Source: Branchiostoma floridae
Taxonomy: Eukaryota; Chordata; Leptocardii; Amphioxiformes; Branchiostomatidae
Assembly: GCF_000003815.2 (NCBI RefSeq)
Contig: NC_049993.1
Location: 9,378,307-9,442,306 of the forward strand
Direction of reading: 5' to 3'
DNA length: 64,000 bases
Below the pieces are notes generated by a model. It worked only from the letters and a program-made list of their open reading frames with translations. It did not search any database and was not told the DNA's origin. The position numbers were made by a program, and so were the translations under genes. Below, one piece after another: positions 31,820 to 46,800 of this stretch. The number at the start of each line of letters is the position of its first letter. The first letter of the stretch is position 1.

Positions 31820-34800
31820 GTGAGTGCTGCTGTTTTTACATATCAAAAGTTAGCTATAACAAAATAGTGACAAACAGAATGTTCCATTTGTGGTGTTAAT
31901 CACAATTTGCCTTGTTTTGCATGATCAAGGACGTTATATTTCATATAAAGTCCTGTGGTATGGTACATGCAGTTCATTATAAAACGTAATGATCTTTATT
32001 AAGTCTTGCTTAGTCGTATTGCTATCGACATGCTACGCATATAAGATACAAACACGGAATTACAAAAGACTGGTGATAATCTAGATATTATTGCGATTTA
32101 AGTGTTTAGTTAGACTATATTTGCCTAGCCACAATAACTAATAAACTTCCTCTTTCAACTATAGCTTTCAACTAGAACGACCAAAGACTTGACATATTGC
32201 TCCACGAATTTCATAGTAAAGGGATGGTCGTGTTTATATTTGTGTTTTGTTATCTTTTAAATCATACTTTTACGTCTTGCATCATATTCTTATCTTGAAA
32301 TCAAGGGTCACACAAATCCAATTTGGTCGTACAGTCTACTGGGAAGGTTGCCCCGACAGGGCTAACGCGATACGCTAAAGTGAGATGATGAAAGTGGTCG
32401 TCAAGAACTGATTGTGTATGTAATATGTGTACTATGTGTACGTGTGTGTCTGTGCGTATGTGGGCCTGTATGTGTGAGTATGTTAATGTCTCTCTCTCTC
32501 TCTCTTTCTCTCATAATCTCTCTCTCTGANNNNNNNNNNNNNNNNNNNNNNNNNNNNNNNNNNNNNNNNNNNNNNNNNNNNNNNNNNNNNNNNNNNNNNN
32601 NNNNNNNNNNNNNNNNNNNNNNNNNNNNNACACATCATTCAGTTAAATGTTTCTTGCCTTTTTAGAGCCGTGTTCTGACGATGCTTGTCAAAATGGTGGT
32701 ACTTGCAGTGATAATGGCGATGGCAACGACAGTTTCTCCTGCGCGTGTAGCGGTACCGGATGGACCGGAGATAAATGTGAAACAGGTACTGATGCTGTAA
32801 CTGGCATAGATACAAATTAGCAAAAAGGGTCATGAGATGAATTTGTCCTTCATAGTGATATTGCTGCATTATTATCTTATCACTTTTAATGTTCCCAAAC
32901 TGCGATCTTACATGTATCTTTTTAATCAAGTATAACAAGTTGGGCATTAGGTTCTATACATGTTCCTTTTTTTCCCCATACAACATTAACAGACATTGAT
33001 GAATGCGACCAGAATGACGGCAAAGGACCCTGTGAACATACCTGTACGAACACAGATGGTAGCTTCAACTGTAGCTGTGACTCTGGCTACACTATAAACA
33101 CAAACGGTACGGCGTGTGACGGTGAGTGTCATGTCTTCCTGTCAGAACTTTTTAAAGATTTGATTTGCATCAGGCCAGGGCCCATATAAATAAACAGTAC
33201 AAATATCTAAAATTTAAAAAGTACCCAGAGAAAATGGGATCTGCGTAGTGTCACCAAAAAAAGTACTATGGCGGAAGCCATCAGCGTGCAAGAGAAGGTG
33301 AATAGTTTCATTATCTGAAGGCAACAGGCAAGAAGCAAATGACGGCGCTTACGGCGCTTTGCGTCAAACGTATCCGTCTGGTTGTTGATCAACAAATAAC
33401 AACTTGAAGGCACTATGGTATGCCACTTGCAGTTTGGAAATTTCGCACATGCTGTAGGTAGACCAATTTTACGTACAATGCATGGGAGAACAGTACGCTG
33501 ATAACAGCACTCTTTTCACCTCTTGAATTGATATATCCACCACCACTTAAGCAGAATCAAACCTTCTCAATTAGATATGACTGAATAAATGAAAAATGAG
33601 CGTTCTTTTGTGCGTCCTTTGTCTCTCCTACAATGTCAAGTATTTGCCCCACAAGATTTAACTATTTGATACCCCACTTTATGATTAGGGAATGTTTCCT
33701 TGTCTTCTTCCCGACAGACATTGACGAATGCAACCCACATGGTGGCAGAGGACCCTGTGAACATTCTTGTCATAACGTAGATGGCAACTTTACATGTGGG
33801 TGCAACACTGGGTACACTCTCAACTCTGACGGGCTTAAGTGTGCTGGTAGGTACCATCGTTACTTGAGAAATACGATGACGTATTACAATAGTGCGATTT
33901 TGCACTTACACCTATCTACCAGTATAGAACTATGTGTGTATTTTAGAGGGAGCTTCATTAGCTCTTAACTTTTACATTATACATCATATCATTTAACTCT
34001 CCTATCACAAGTTTATGCAGATTGTCTCATGCACTGACTTTTGTTCTTTGATGATGTCAGAATACCTGTGAGCATACATGTACAGACGACTCGACGTGTG
34101 ATGGCATATAAAGTTATAACATCATTATCAATGGGATGGCATTTAAAGCGTACAAAGATCCACTCACCGAATTCACTTAGGTCAAGGAAATATTCTTCGA
34201 TAAGCTTTTGCAAAATGTGATTCTGGTTGTCTTGGTTTGTGAGATTAAGATACAGAGTGTAATACAGGCTGTTGGAGATTTTGCTGTCTCTGACGGAGAT
34301 ACATTAAATCTATCCCTCTGTGACATTAAATCTGTGACTCTTAAAACATTCAACTACTCTCCGTTATTCTCCCAATATGTGTACTAAAGTGAGCATGCAG
34401 CATTCAGTAACTTTATTTCTGCCTGCAACAGACATCGACGAATGTATCAGCAGACCTTGTCAACTGGTCTGTGACAACTCAGACGGCAGTTTCACCTGTA
34501 ACTGCACCGCTGGCTACACTCTCAACTCAGACGGACGGGCATGTGATGGTACGTATATGTATCAAGTTACTTCTTGGTCTTCAAGCTGTCGTGTGGGAAA
34601 TATTCTGTGCAGGGCGAATAATTCTATTTAGCAGTTTGCCTCACTTTTATGTTACCAGTAATTCTTTACTCCATCAGGTGGATATTGATATGTACATCCC
34701 CTCGCCCATTCTACATCATTAGATTGGATATTTCATTCACACATGGCACAGTAATTCTAAGTTTATGGCTATGATGCAAACATTATCTCTATTATCGTAA

Positions 34801-37800
34801 AAAAAATACTAGCCCATACATTTAGCGAGTTGTTAATTACATTCATTGTAATAGACATCAACGAATGCGCCTCTAATGACGACAGAGGACGCTGTGAACA
34901 TGTCTGTGCAAACACAGATGGTAGTTTCACCTGTAGCTGTGACAGCGGCTACACTCTCAACACGGACAGGCTGACGTGTGATGGTAGGTGCCTTCAATTT
35001 GCAATTTATCTTCAAGTCGAGTGCGATGGACACAAAACTTTCAGATGCATATTTAATTTTCATATCATTAAACTCCACTTTCTCTTCAGGTTTCCTGGGG
35101 GTGTCTAATGCATTGACAATTTCTGTTGCCTTCCTTGCACTAGACATAAATGAATGTGCAGAAAATGACGACAGAGGACCCTGTGAACATACCTGTGCAA
35201 ACACAGATGGTAGCTTCAACTGTAGCTGTGAAACTGGCTACACTCTCAACACGAACAGGCGCACGTGTGATGGTAGGTACCTTCCATTTGCAATTTATCT
35301 CTTAGTTGTGTGCTATGGGCACAACATTTTCAGATGCAGCTTTAGTGTTTCATATCATTAAACTACACTATCTTATCACGTGTTCTGAGGGGGTCGCATG
35401 TCTTGACAATTTCTGTTGCCTTCCTTGCACTAGACATAGATGAATGTGCAGAAAATGACGACAGAGGACCCTGTGAACATACCTGTGCAAACACAGATGG
35501 CAGCTTCATCTGTAGCTGTGACTCTGGCTACAATCTCAACTCAGACGGTCTGACATGTGATGGTATGTACTCAGTTACTTCCTGGTCTTTAAGCTGTCGT
35601 GTAGGAAACATTCTGTGCAGGGCAAATCATTCTATTTTGCAGTTTGCTTCAGATTTTACGTTACCAGTAACCCTTGCCTTTCTCTGGTGGACATTGACTA
35701 TAGACATGTACACCTTTCGCCGATTCTGCTTGATTAGATTGGATATTTCAATCTCACGGCACCGTAAATTTTAGTTCATCGATATGACGCATGCATTGCT
35801 GGCTTATCGTGTACAATACTACCCCATAGATTTATTGATTTAGTAATCACTTTGAAATTCGTTATGACAGACATCAACGAATGCGCCTCTAATGGCGGCA
35901 AAGGACCCTGTCAACATACCTGCGCAAACACAGATGGTAGTTTCACCTGTAGCTGTGACGGCGGCTACACTCTCAACTCGAACAGACGTACGTGTAACGG
36001 TAGGTGTCTTTCATGAAATGGCTTATCTTAACACAAAGAGATGCATTGACGTATACATCTAAACATCTGGCACTATGTGATATATATTTGATATCTTGTT
36101 TTCAAATTGTTTATACATCGTGTCGTTAAACTTCTAATTCACGTTTTTCTAGGGTGTGCAGCTTTTATCAAAATTAAATGTAGCACATATCATGCAATCG
36201 CTTTTGTCAGTAATGTTTTCTTGTCTTCCTCACAACAGACATAAACGAATGCGCCCCAAATGGTGGCAAAGGCCCCTGTCAACATAGATGTAGCAACTCA
36301 GCTGGAAGTTTTATGTGCAGGTGTAACACTGGCTACAGGATCAGACCAGATCGCAGGACGTGTGCAGGTATGCATCCTTCTTACTTCCGGAATGTTTGAC
36401 TTAAGACAAAGAAATGTTACCAATGAAAAGCTGAACGTGTTCTTTTGTGCCATGCGTTTTAGCTGTAGGAAACGCAGGTCGTGTCATTTGGAGAGGTGAT
36501 GGTCTAAGTCCCAAAACGTATCTATTACCATTCCAAAACGTTACCATTGTTTTTGCTACGATTAACTGCCGCAAATGAGAATAGCTTAAATGCATACGAT
36601 TAAGTTAAGCGTGTCTTGAAGTCATAACGTAACCTCTACTCTTAAGTGCTTTAACAGTGTCACGGTAGATTTGTCATTTTCATAAAAGTCAACAATGACG
36701 TACATCAGCGATGTTTCATTTCCTACGTTTCAACAGACATCAACGAATGCGCCCAAAATGGTGGCAAAGGACCCTGTCAACATACCTGTTCTAACTCAGT
36801 CGGTAGTTTCACCTGTAGCTGTGACGGTGGCTACACTCTCAACGCAGACGGCATGGCGTGTGATGGTATATATCATTTGGTGAAACGTGTACACATTAGC
36901 CTAGAGTACACCATGTACTACCACCAGTCCCCTTCTCTAATAACTTCTCCGGAAGCGATCAAACAGAAGCTAGCTAGTGTTAGCTTGGAAAATATCTTGA
37001 TACTACAAGTTATTATGCTGTGTCGTTCTGTTTCATGATAGACTGATAACTTAATCTATTGACCACAAACAGTGTGGTCAGAACGACTTAATCTGCAGTA
37101 GCTTGACATTGTACATGAAACATGTCTAGTCTTCCTCCTCATAAAACTAAATTTTTTCTCTTTTTCTCTCTTACAAAAGACATAGATGAATGCGCTCCAA
37201 ATAATGGAAGAGGACCCTGTCAACATAGGTGTACAAACTCTGATGGTAGCTTCATCTGTAGCTGTAACAGTGGCTATAATCTCATCACGGACGGGCAAAC
37301 ATGTAGTAGTAAGTATCTTTGTCTAGATACCCACTCAAAATCAGTCCATGCTCGTCCCTCGATTTACAATCAGAACAAATAAGATATGATTGAAAATATG
37401 TGATGAATAAATTTTCCAGTGGTACAGAACACAATGTGAGTTATGAAATGCCAATGAATCTATCATACACGTTTTCGAAAGTTTCCAAACTTCTTGCATA
37501 TCAGTTCTAGTACAGAAGGCTCAACGAGTCAATCTCAGCAATTCATTCAACTAAGGAATGTTAACTTGAAAGTTCATCTGTGTTGGTACAAGTCATTCTT
37601 GAAATAGTTGAACTGTAATTTCCAACACCAAAATTGGACTCATCCAAATTTTCGACTGTACAGCATCAGTCTTTGTCAAGGAATGAACAATCCACTGCTG
37701 TTGTGACGTCACGTTATGTAGATAGAACACGTGACTCAGTAAGCCGTGGATTATAGGTTGCAGGAAGTCTATGGCGCCCACCGTCTCTGTTCAGGGATGG

Positions 37801-40800
37801 TTGTAGAGCCCGGATGTAGATTGCTTCTTTAATCCCTCTGGCGAAAAAGTCTGGTTCTGTGTCCAAAATTTTAACTTTGTCTAGTGACACTGAATGACCC
37901 GGCGATTCTATGTGTATGCCGGCGAATACTCTGCGCAACATCCTTGTAGCACCTAAAGACAAAACCCCTAAAGAACAAAAGTGTGGTGTCATCTATCATA
38001 TTAAGTGCCAAGGACAGAACATCAGGGGCCCTTGTACAGAAACCTATATTGGGGAGACTGAGAGATCACTTAAGACCAGGTTCCTGGAGCACAAACGCAA
38101 GAGTTCAAAAACCTCAGAAGTTTCCCAACATAAACACATAGAATCGCCGGGTCATTCAGTGTCACTAGACAAAGTTGAAATTTTTGGACACAGAACCAGA
38201 CTTTTTCGCCAGAGGGATTAAAGAAGCAATCTACATCCGGGCTCTACAACCATCCCTGAACAGAGACGGTGGGCGCCATAGATTTCCTGCAACCTATAAT
38301 CCACTGCTTACTGAGTCACGTGTTCTATCTACATAACGTGACGTCACAACAGCAGTGGATTGTTCATTCCTTGACAAAGACTGATGCTGTACAGTCGAAA
38401 ATTTGGGTGAGTTCAATTTTGGTGTTGGAAATTACAGTTCAACTATTTCAAGAACTAAGGAATGTTCTTTGTGTATTCTAATGCGTGCAAGGATTTTCGT
38501 GTAAGCTTGTAATTGTAACAAAGCAACTTACATGTAACGTTACTATATGATTCCTTTGCTTTGCCTCTTTACTCCCGATACAGAAGAGTTAATGTGCTTG
38601 GTTCTATGCTTGGTACATTCGATATCGTTGATCTTCAACCTACGGAACGTATGGAAAAGTGCAACATATATTTTGCTTTGCAGACGTCAACGAATGCACG
38701 GGGAATCCTAATCTCTGTAGTCAGAATTGTACTGATAACGAAGGTGGCTACACCTGCTCCTGTTGGGAGGGATACAAGCTTCATACAAATGGTATAATCT
38801 GCATAGGTATGGGAAATCATATTAAGTAAAATAAATGAATTACGATTTTGTCATACTTTGTTTTAGTTCCATCGTCTTGCATGTGTTTTCTTATCTGTAT
38901 CCCAAAGAGAGGAATTGAATAACATGTACAAACTAAGGATTTTAGTTCATAAGAAAACGTTACATTTTCCTTTTCTTCTACATTATCAGCACCTGCGGAC
39001 ATAACACCATCCATTTCACGGACAAGAGCTTTATCATCAACGACAATACGGATACGGTGGTCCATCCCGTTGTATCCCTTGCAGATCACTAGACAGTATG
39101 TCTATGTGAATGTTACAGATGATACAGGTGAAACCGACAGAGGGGGGGTTCCAATTGGCAGAGGACCCGGAGCTCGATTATCTAACGTGAACAATCTTAT
39201 ACCCTACACAAACTACACCTTCTGGGTCGTTGCCACCATAGATGATTTCCGAAGTAACAGAAGTGAACCTGTCACCCAACGCACGCTGGAAGGAAGTAAG
39301 CATGTCTCTGTTGTACCAATTCTTGTTTATCATTTTGCTGTCAACATTTCATGTGCCATTTGATGTGTGACTTTGATTTTGGATGCACTCTATGGAATGC
39401 CACACTTTAGTAACTTGTATCATCTATTGTATTGAAATGATTTGGTATCCATCTGTATAGCTATGAGGTTTCGGTAAAATGGATTTTGATATTTTGCCTT
39501 TTTTCACGAAGCTCCCACCGTTCCCCAAAATGTCCAATTGGTGAACGTATCTTGGCACGAGCTACGCGTTACCTGGGAGGATCCTGAGCGATTCTACGGC
39601 CCCAATGCGGGCTACGACATCAACCTGTACAGCTCTGGAGAGGGCAGTAATGAGATCACTTCTGTCGGACCGGTCAGCAGTACGGAGTACGTCTTCAGTG
39701 GCCTTCAGGCTGCCACTGAGTACACGGTGGAGGTACGATATAGAGTTGTGCATGATATTAGAATTAGTGCCCATCCTCTTGAAATTGAGAGAGGGCGGTA
39801 AAGAAGCTTCCTGTATGTAAAAGAACGTGCAAACGGTACACGTCAAACATGGTGGAAGACGAAACACATTTTATGTCAAACTGCCCTTTCTATGATCACG
39901 AAAGAAAATAGCTGTTTAAAGAGGCCACCAAATTCCATCCAAATTTCTCAACATTCAAAAAGAAAACAATTCTCCTTCTAACTTCACAAAACCTACACAT
40001 AATAGAAAAGGTAAGATCTTTCGTCTTCCACTGTCTTCGAAAAAGGAGTGGAACCCAATAACCCAGAACCTAGAGTTAGCTTTTACTAGTTTTAGACTAG
40101 AATAGACACCTTTGATATCGTTTTTTACTTTGTCTGAATCTTTCATGTTACCTGCAATACACCTTTCTCACGCGGCGGCCATGATAGATCTAAAACGAGT
40201 TCAATGTGGCAAACAAAAGGATGTCCATCATAATTAGCAGTTCGACCAATGGTAGCCTGCCAATTAGGAAATCGACCAATAAGTGAATGGCTGCAAATTC
40301 GTTAAAATTTGCATTATTATGTTTTTATTTTGCATCTCTTAAGGGACTATGGGGTCAGTCTACACTACTCTGAATTGCTACATCTTTCGGTGCATAACAC
40401 TTCTTGTAATATTTATTATTCTATCTTATATCATGAAAATTTGTGTGGTTTTGGGAAAAACTAAATGGGACCTGATTTTAGAAATAAGTTTTGTCTGTTT
40501 GCTACATTGGACTCGTTTTAGATCTATCATGGCCGCCGCGTGAGAAAGGTGTATTAGCCCACGGGCAAGAATTTGCAATAAACATTATATTAATACCATG
40601 GATTGCGACTAAAGACTTTTATTCCCAACCACGACTATTCATGAGTGTAAAAACTATGACTAACGGTTACATATTTTCATTTTTGAGATTGCAATACATC
40701 TGATGAAGCACGTTAACAGTCGTATTCGTATTCTCTTTATTCACAAAGGTGAAAGCGTACAACGGAAAGAACAACGGCTCAGCTGGTAACGACACTGCTC

Positions 40801-43800
40801 AAACAAGTGATGGCTGTAAGTAATGTCAAATTGTTCCTATTGTGTTCCATCCAAGCTATACATTCCACGTGAAAAGCGATGTTAGATATGCCTTAAATGA
40901 CTCGTAAGCATCTATTGAACCCCAGATCCTACATCACCAACAGACCTAACGGCAGAGGATGGCGAAACAATCTGTACCGTCACGTGGTCACCACCCATGG
41001 AAACAAGGGGCACAATACATGGATACAGGGTTCGTATCAAGCAAGAATAATCACTCTAAATCATTCTTCATTCTTTTACCATATTCTGTTAACAATTATA
41101 TAAAGTAGCGAAGTATTTCTGCATTGCAACCCTCCTGGATGCTGATTTTTTTAGGAGTCGTGTCTTAGTCTACTGTTACACTTTTCTTCTAGGTACATAT
41201 TCAAGCATCGTACACAGATGGAAATGGACAAACACAGAATGGCGAATCCAATGTGAGGTCTACAGCGTCAACAAGTATCCGGCTGCTGAAGTCCAACAAA
41301 ACGGAGATTCTGGACCTGCTGCCGAACTCTGTGTACACCATAACCGTGACAGGTTTCACCTACACAGGGGAGGGGAACTTCAGTCATACTGTCAACTGTA
41401 CCGTACCGCCGGGAAGTAAGCTATGGATAATATTCTAATGTTGTGGTGTATCCAGGTGACAATGTTTTAGAGCTTAATGAAATGACGCTGCCCGTTTTTT
41501 TTCCTGTGATCATGGTCACCTACGAAGCTTTGTTTATTCATTTTATTTGTCTGTTTCCTGTTATGAGCCTGGCTGGTGTTGATAATGATCTATAAAACAT
41601 TGTAGAACCGTCACTCCCTGGCAAGCCACGTCGTACGCAAAAACCGAAGACGAGTTCCTTTGCGCTACAAATCCGGCCAGCATCTGAAAGGAATGGACCA
41701 GTAGGGTATGCTCTGTTCTATATGATATTTACGTATGGGGTCACCCTTGGCAGTCTATTGGAGAATATATCACAAAGGTATGAGGAGCGGGTGTGAATAT
41801 CATTTCAAAAGCACACAGTGGAGTTGGTAGATATACGCTTCTATTGTAAGACAATATTGTTGGCCATTAACAATGCACCAAACTTTTCTCACAGCTCCGT
41901 CGCCAAAATTGTCCTTTATCGAAATCATGATCTTTCATTCTATTCCACTCTATAATCGATTATTACAATGCATTTCAATACTCTATTAGTCTCGATAACA
42001 TTCTGGTTTTTACATAAGGCTCAGCCAAGAAGTTAAATAAAACCTTCTTGGTTCAAATTATCCACACTTCGAAATGTGTCTGTCATTTATATTGTTGTGA
42101 ATCAAGGTACCAATGACGGATCATTGCTACTTTGCAGATGTTACCACGTCATCGTGATAAAAACAGACAAGAACAGCACGGAAGGTCTACCAGAACCGGA
42201 GGCACTGCAAGTCTACAAGACGCAGGGAGAGGCGGAGAAGTCTGATCTTGGCTACGCTGCGTACATAGCAATGGCACGCACATCGTGAGTGTGGCTTCAC
42301 ATGGGCGTTCTTAATTCGTTCTTATCTAGTTCAGAACTATGCTTAATAGTTATGAACCATCAACATCAGCTTAGCTAGATACATACTTCTATCTTTGAAA
42401 AAATAACGTATTAGTGGACTTTATATCTATTATCAAAACATTATCTAATGCTTAGTTCACATTTCCAAACCGGACCCAGACCAAGTTGTTTGTGGAAACA
42501 AAGAAAAAACGAAAAGTAAAAGTGTGTATGACGAAATATGCACAAATTATTATATGTCATGACTAGTTTTATTACGTTATGTGTGCTTTGTTGTCTCTTC
42601 TATTGCACTTTTCGTTCCCGAAACCTGCCCAGCCGGGCCCCGGTTTGGCAATGTGACTTAGGCTGCAAAGAGAGAGTAGTCGGCCCAACCAATAAAAATA
42701 AATTTTCTTACGATGTCACTCTCCAGTGAGGAGGTGAAGACATCAAGTGACGTTACATTAGGCGACGGGAGTGTGACAAGTTGTAAAGGTGACCGTACGT
42801 CACGTGACCTGACAGTTGATGACGTGTACGACGAAGATTACGTCAACTCCCCACTGACTCCAGATTCCTTCTACGCCACGTCAGTCCGAGCCTACGGACC
42901 CAAAGAGGACGGTCAGGTAAGGATTTTCTCAACAAATTAAGGATAAAATCTTCGCCTTGCGCGTAAGATGATTAAAGACCCAAAGATTATGCAGGGCCGT
43001 TTATTGCCTGGCAAATGCATTGGTGTTAATCCATTTGCTAATGTGCTTTGTTTTTCTCCTCTTTTGATGTGTCGATCTTTGACTTCTTCAGCCCTCATTC
43101 TCTGCAAGCCAGTACACCACACCGACAAAAACTGGTAAGTATCTGTCTGAGTGTGTATCTTCTTCATGCCAAACATGGAACATCACTTTCATCGAACTAT
43201 TTTCTCTTTTTACAATGGTCAACAAATGTGTTGATGTCGAATTTACAAATAGATATAAAGATTCAGCAACAGAGGGAACAGAATCCTACAAATCATCCTA
43301 GAACGGAATCCAAAGAAATATTGGGGTGACGAAAGAGGGGTGTTGTATGCTAACGCTGTGTCTTTGTTTCAGCTCCACCCCCACCAGATTCTTTTCTGAT
43401 CCCCATCATTGCAGCTGTCTGTGGGGCTGCTCTACTCGCCATAATATTATCATCGCCCTGGTCTGCTGTTTGAGGTCGGTACGGATTTCTTCAAGTTTAG
43501 TATGCTAGGTATTTTCACCTTTACAGGTTAGGGCTGGTTCCTTTGGTATGAATTTGTTACGAACTCATTGAGCCCCTGCAAAATGTATATCCAACATATT
43601 TGCATATGACTACCATACTCAACGTAATGACTTAGACGAAACATACACATATTTGATGGAATGTTCCCTACCCAGTCTAGAATCTTTGTCATTAACATAT
43701 CAAAATCATCATAAGGATTACCTGTCCTCATGCTCACTGTCCGAGTTTATATCTTTATACAGACGGAGAAAACGCTCTAAAAAGCCTTTGGACAATCCCC

Positions 43801-46800
43801 AGTACGTTAATGGAGGACAAGTGAACGATGTCATGGCTATGGCAGATCTGCAGAACGATGGCAATGATGACGATGGCAACATCTATGTCAACGTTGCGAA
43901 CGCAACGCGTATGTATAGTAATCGTTACACACATTAGATATTCAATGACGAACATATGCAACATGTCTTAATGTTTTGTTTTTGTTTGTTTGTTTGTTTG
44001 CAATTGTTTGTTTGTTTGAGACTTTCTAATTCCCGACAATCTGAAATCGCCCTGTTATTTACAGATGTTATGTTGTATGAAATATTATTTAAAAATGTCG
44101 TCCATATCACATGAGCAATGGTTAAACGTTGTGCATTTTGGTCTGAGCTAATGCGTACATTGAATGAGATACTTTTCTTTTTGTTTTTGTTTTTCTTCAG
44201 AACTTGCCATAGGCGACCCCGTCCCTGCTGACCGTCTTGAGGAGGTTTTCAACGATAGACACGCCAATGATGACCAGATATTCCGCGAAGAGTATGGCGT
44301 AAGTACTCAAGACATGTACTTTATACGGTGTATTAGTCCCGGTGTTTAGTACTGTTGTGATTTGGGATTTGTTTCGCTTTTCATCAGAGATGATATCTAT
44401 CTAATGACACTAATATCAACGGAACGGGTGACAATAGCACTATGATAATGATAATGAAAATAAAAAGCCGTTTGATAGATTGCAAGAAAATGTTGTGTTG
44501 ATTTTGTTGTGATTCTTTGACATTTTTGTCAGTGTTTATGTTTGTCTAATGGCGTGGATGATGATAATGATGAACAAAATATCCTAATCGTAGTCCATAG
44601 GAGACAAGACATCCAATCCTCACGAAGAGTACCAGCGACCTGAGAACTACGAGAAAAACCGATTCAAGAACATTTACACCTGTGAGTGTACTGTGATAGT
44701 TTCTCTTCTCAACCCGTATCAATGTAACTGTTGTTGTACATATCTAACCTGCAATGAAAATACTTTTACTGTCATGTCATACGTATGGGAAATAAGGGAC
44801 TACGTGGTTACACCGTATTCACAGATGAAAGCGGTTAGAAGGCATCATATGCGAAATTGAATTTTCTTTACTTCTTTTCTTCCAGACGACCACTCGCGCG
44901 TGGTTCTCTCCACCATAGAGGGAGAAGCTGGCAGTGACTACATCAATGCTAACTACGTTGATGTAAGCATGTCACCACTGTGTCTCGATTCGTTAATTTC
45001 TTTGATAACTTTCTCCTATCTTTTTACTTTCGTACAATATTGTAGATAGGGGTAGGGCATTTCAAGTAGATCGTTCAGTATGAAAAGCATTTCTCATATG
45101 TATCAGACAGATTGTCATGTCAGGCAATTTTCTTGGTAGCGATCTGACCACGTTTTCCTCTCATTTGTAGGGTTATAATCACTCGAAGAAGTTCATTGCT
45201 GCACAAGGTAACAAGACAAATCTTCGTTCTTTTCTTACTGTTTGGTATGATATGATATGATAATTGGTGTAACATAAGAATCATTGGCCAAGCAAGTGTG
45301 TGTTCTGTCATGAAACAGTTATGGTGCTTACATTTGTCATCAGGGCCTTTGGAGACAACAGTTGATGACTTCTGGAGGATGATATGGGAACAGGACACAG
45401 TTACTATTGTCATGGTCACAAATCTGGTGGAGAAAAACAAGGTGAGGTTTGCAATGGAATCGAATTAGTAATTCTATTTTAATTACAGTTGACCAGCATA
45501 AATGAATTGTATTCAATGAGCTTTGTCCTGTTTCAACTTCTACATAGCGTTGAGTATCAGGAACGAAAGCAAGTGGCATTTACTTAACGTTGTAATTCGT
45601 TACATTCCTATTCACAGCGAAAATGCACGCAGTACTGGCCCATCCGGGACAACAGCAAGTATGGGACTATCCTGGTGACGTTGGAGGACACTACCACTCT
45701 TGTGGACTACGTCATCAGGACATTTACCGTGAAACTGACCACAGTAAGTTGAGTATTTTGTTACTCTTGTCTCATGCCATTTCCCACCAAATTTTACCTT
45801 ATTTGACAACAATTAATGTACCCGTGTCTTTAATGTACCCGTGTGTAACGATCGCCTGGCTCTAGTTTGAAGAAAATCAGAGACAAAAGGAGGAGGAGTT
45901 CCATATTTCATACTCTTAGTCACAAATCCATTTCTACACAGGCTATCCATGGCGTTATTTTGACAATACAAAGAATGGTTACAAAAGGTCTTGTAGATAT
46001 CTTGGGAACAAACATTTTCCTCTTTAAGCTTGATTTTGTTCTTACGGCGTCTCCAGGCAAACAGCCCAGCCCGTGCGGTGACTCATTTCCACTTCACCAG
46101 CTGGCCTGACCACGGGGTGCCGCAGAGCCCCCTGGGAATGATGAAGTTCATCCGGCGGGTCAAGACCAGCAACCCTCGCGGGAGGGGACCGATCGTCGTG
46201 CACTGCAGGTGTGGTAATACCACTGGGTTATATTGGCCGCTGTTGCATACTGAACGTAGTATTCTTCGGTACATAGTCCTCTTTTATTCTTGTAGGGTTG
46301 TGTAGCGAACTAATTTGCCATTACCGGATGAAACCATTTACGGAACTCTTGTACATGTAAACGATTTTCCGTACTTTCTGTATAATAATGATAGAGAGCC
46401 GACAAGAAAACGATCATTAAGGTTTTGTTTTATGTGCGTAAAATGTCAATAAAGGGGATGGCCTTTTATTTTGTTATAGGGACACATTGTGCAAGCAGAT
46501 CAAACTCTAATCTGTCAACACAAATATGCAAACAGTTTTGTATTATGTTCTATCTATAAGTGCGGGAGTTGGGCGTACGGGAACCTTCATCGCCATAGAG
46601 GCCATGCAGGAGATGATGGCTGCCGAGGGGAGGGTGGATGTGCACGGCTTCATCGGGCAGATGAGGCACAACCGACACTCCATGGTCCAGACTGTGGTAG
46701 TTACATAACTGCCGGGCTTTCTAAACACCTGACAAAGCTCACGTAGAACAAAGTTCTTTTGAACATCATATAGACGATAGTTTTTTCTTCAGCTAAGCGG

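Noticed and set aside
32414-32665. Open frame running through the N gap
   Set aside because: It is an artefact of translating N bases and a CT microsatellite.
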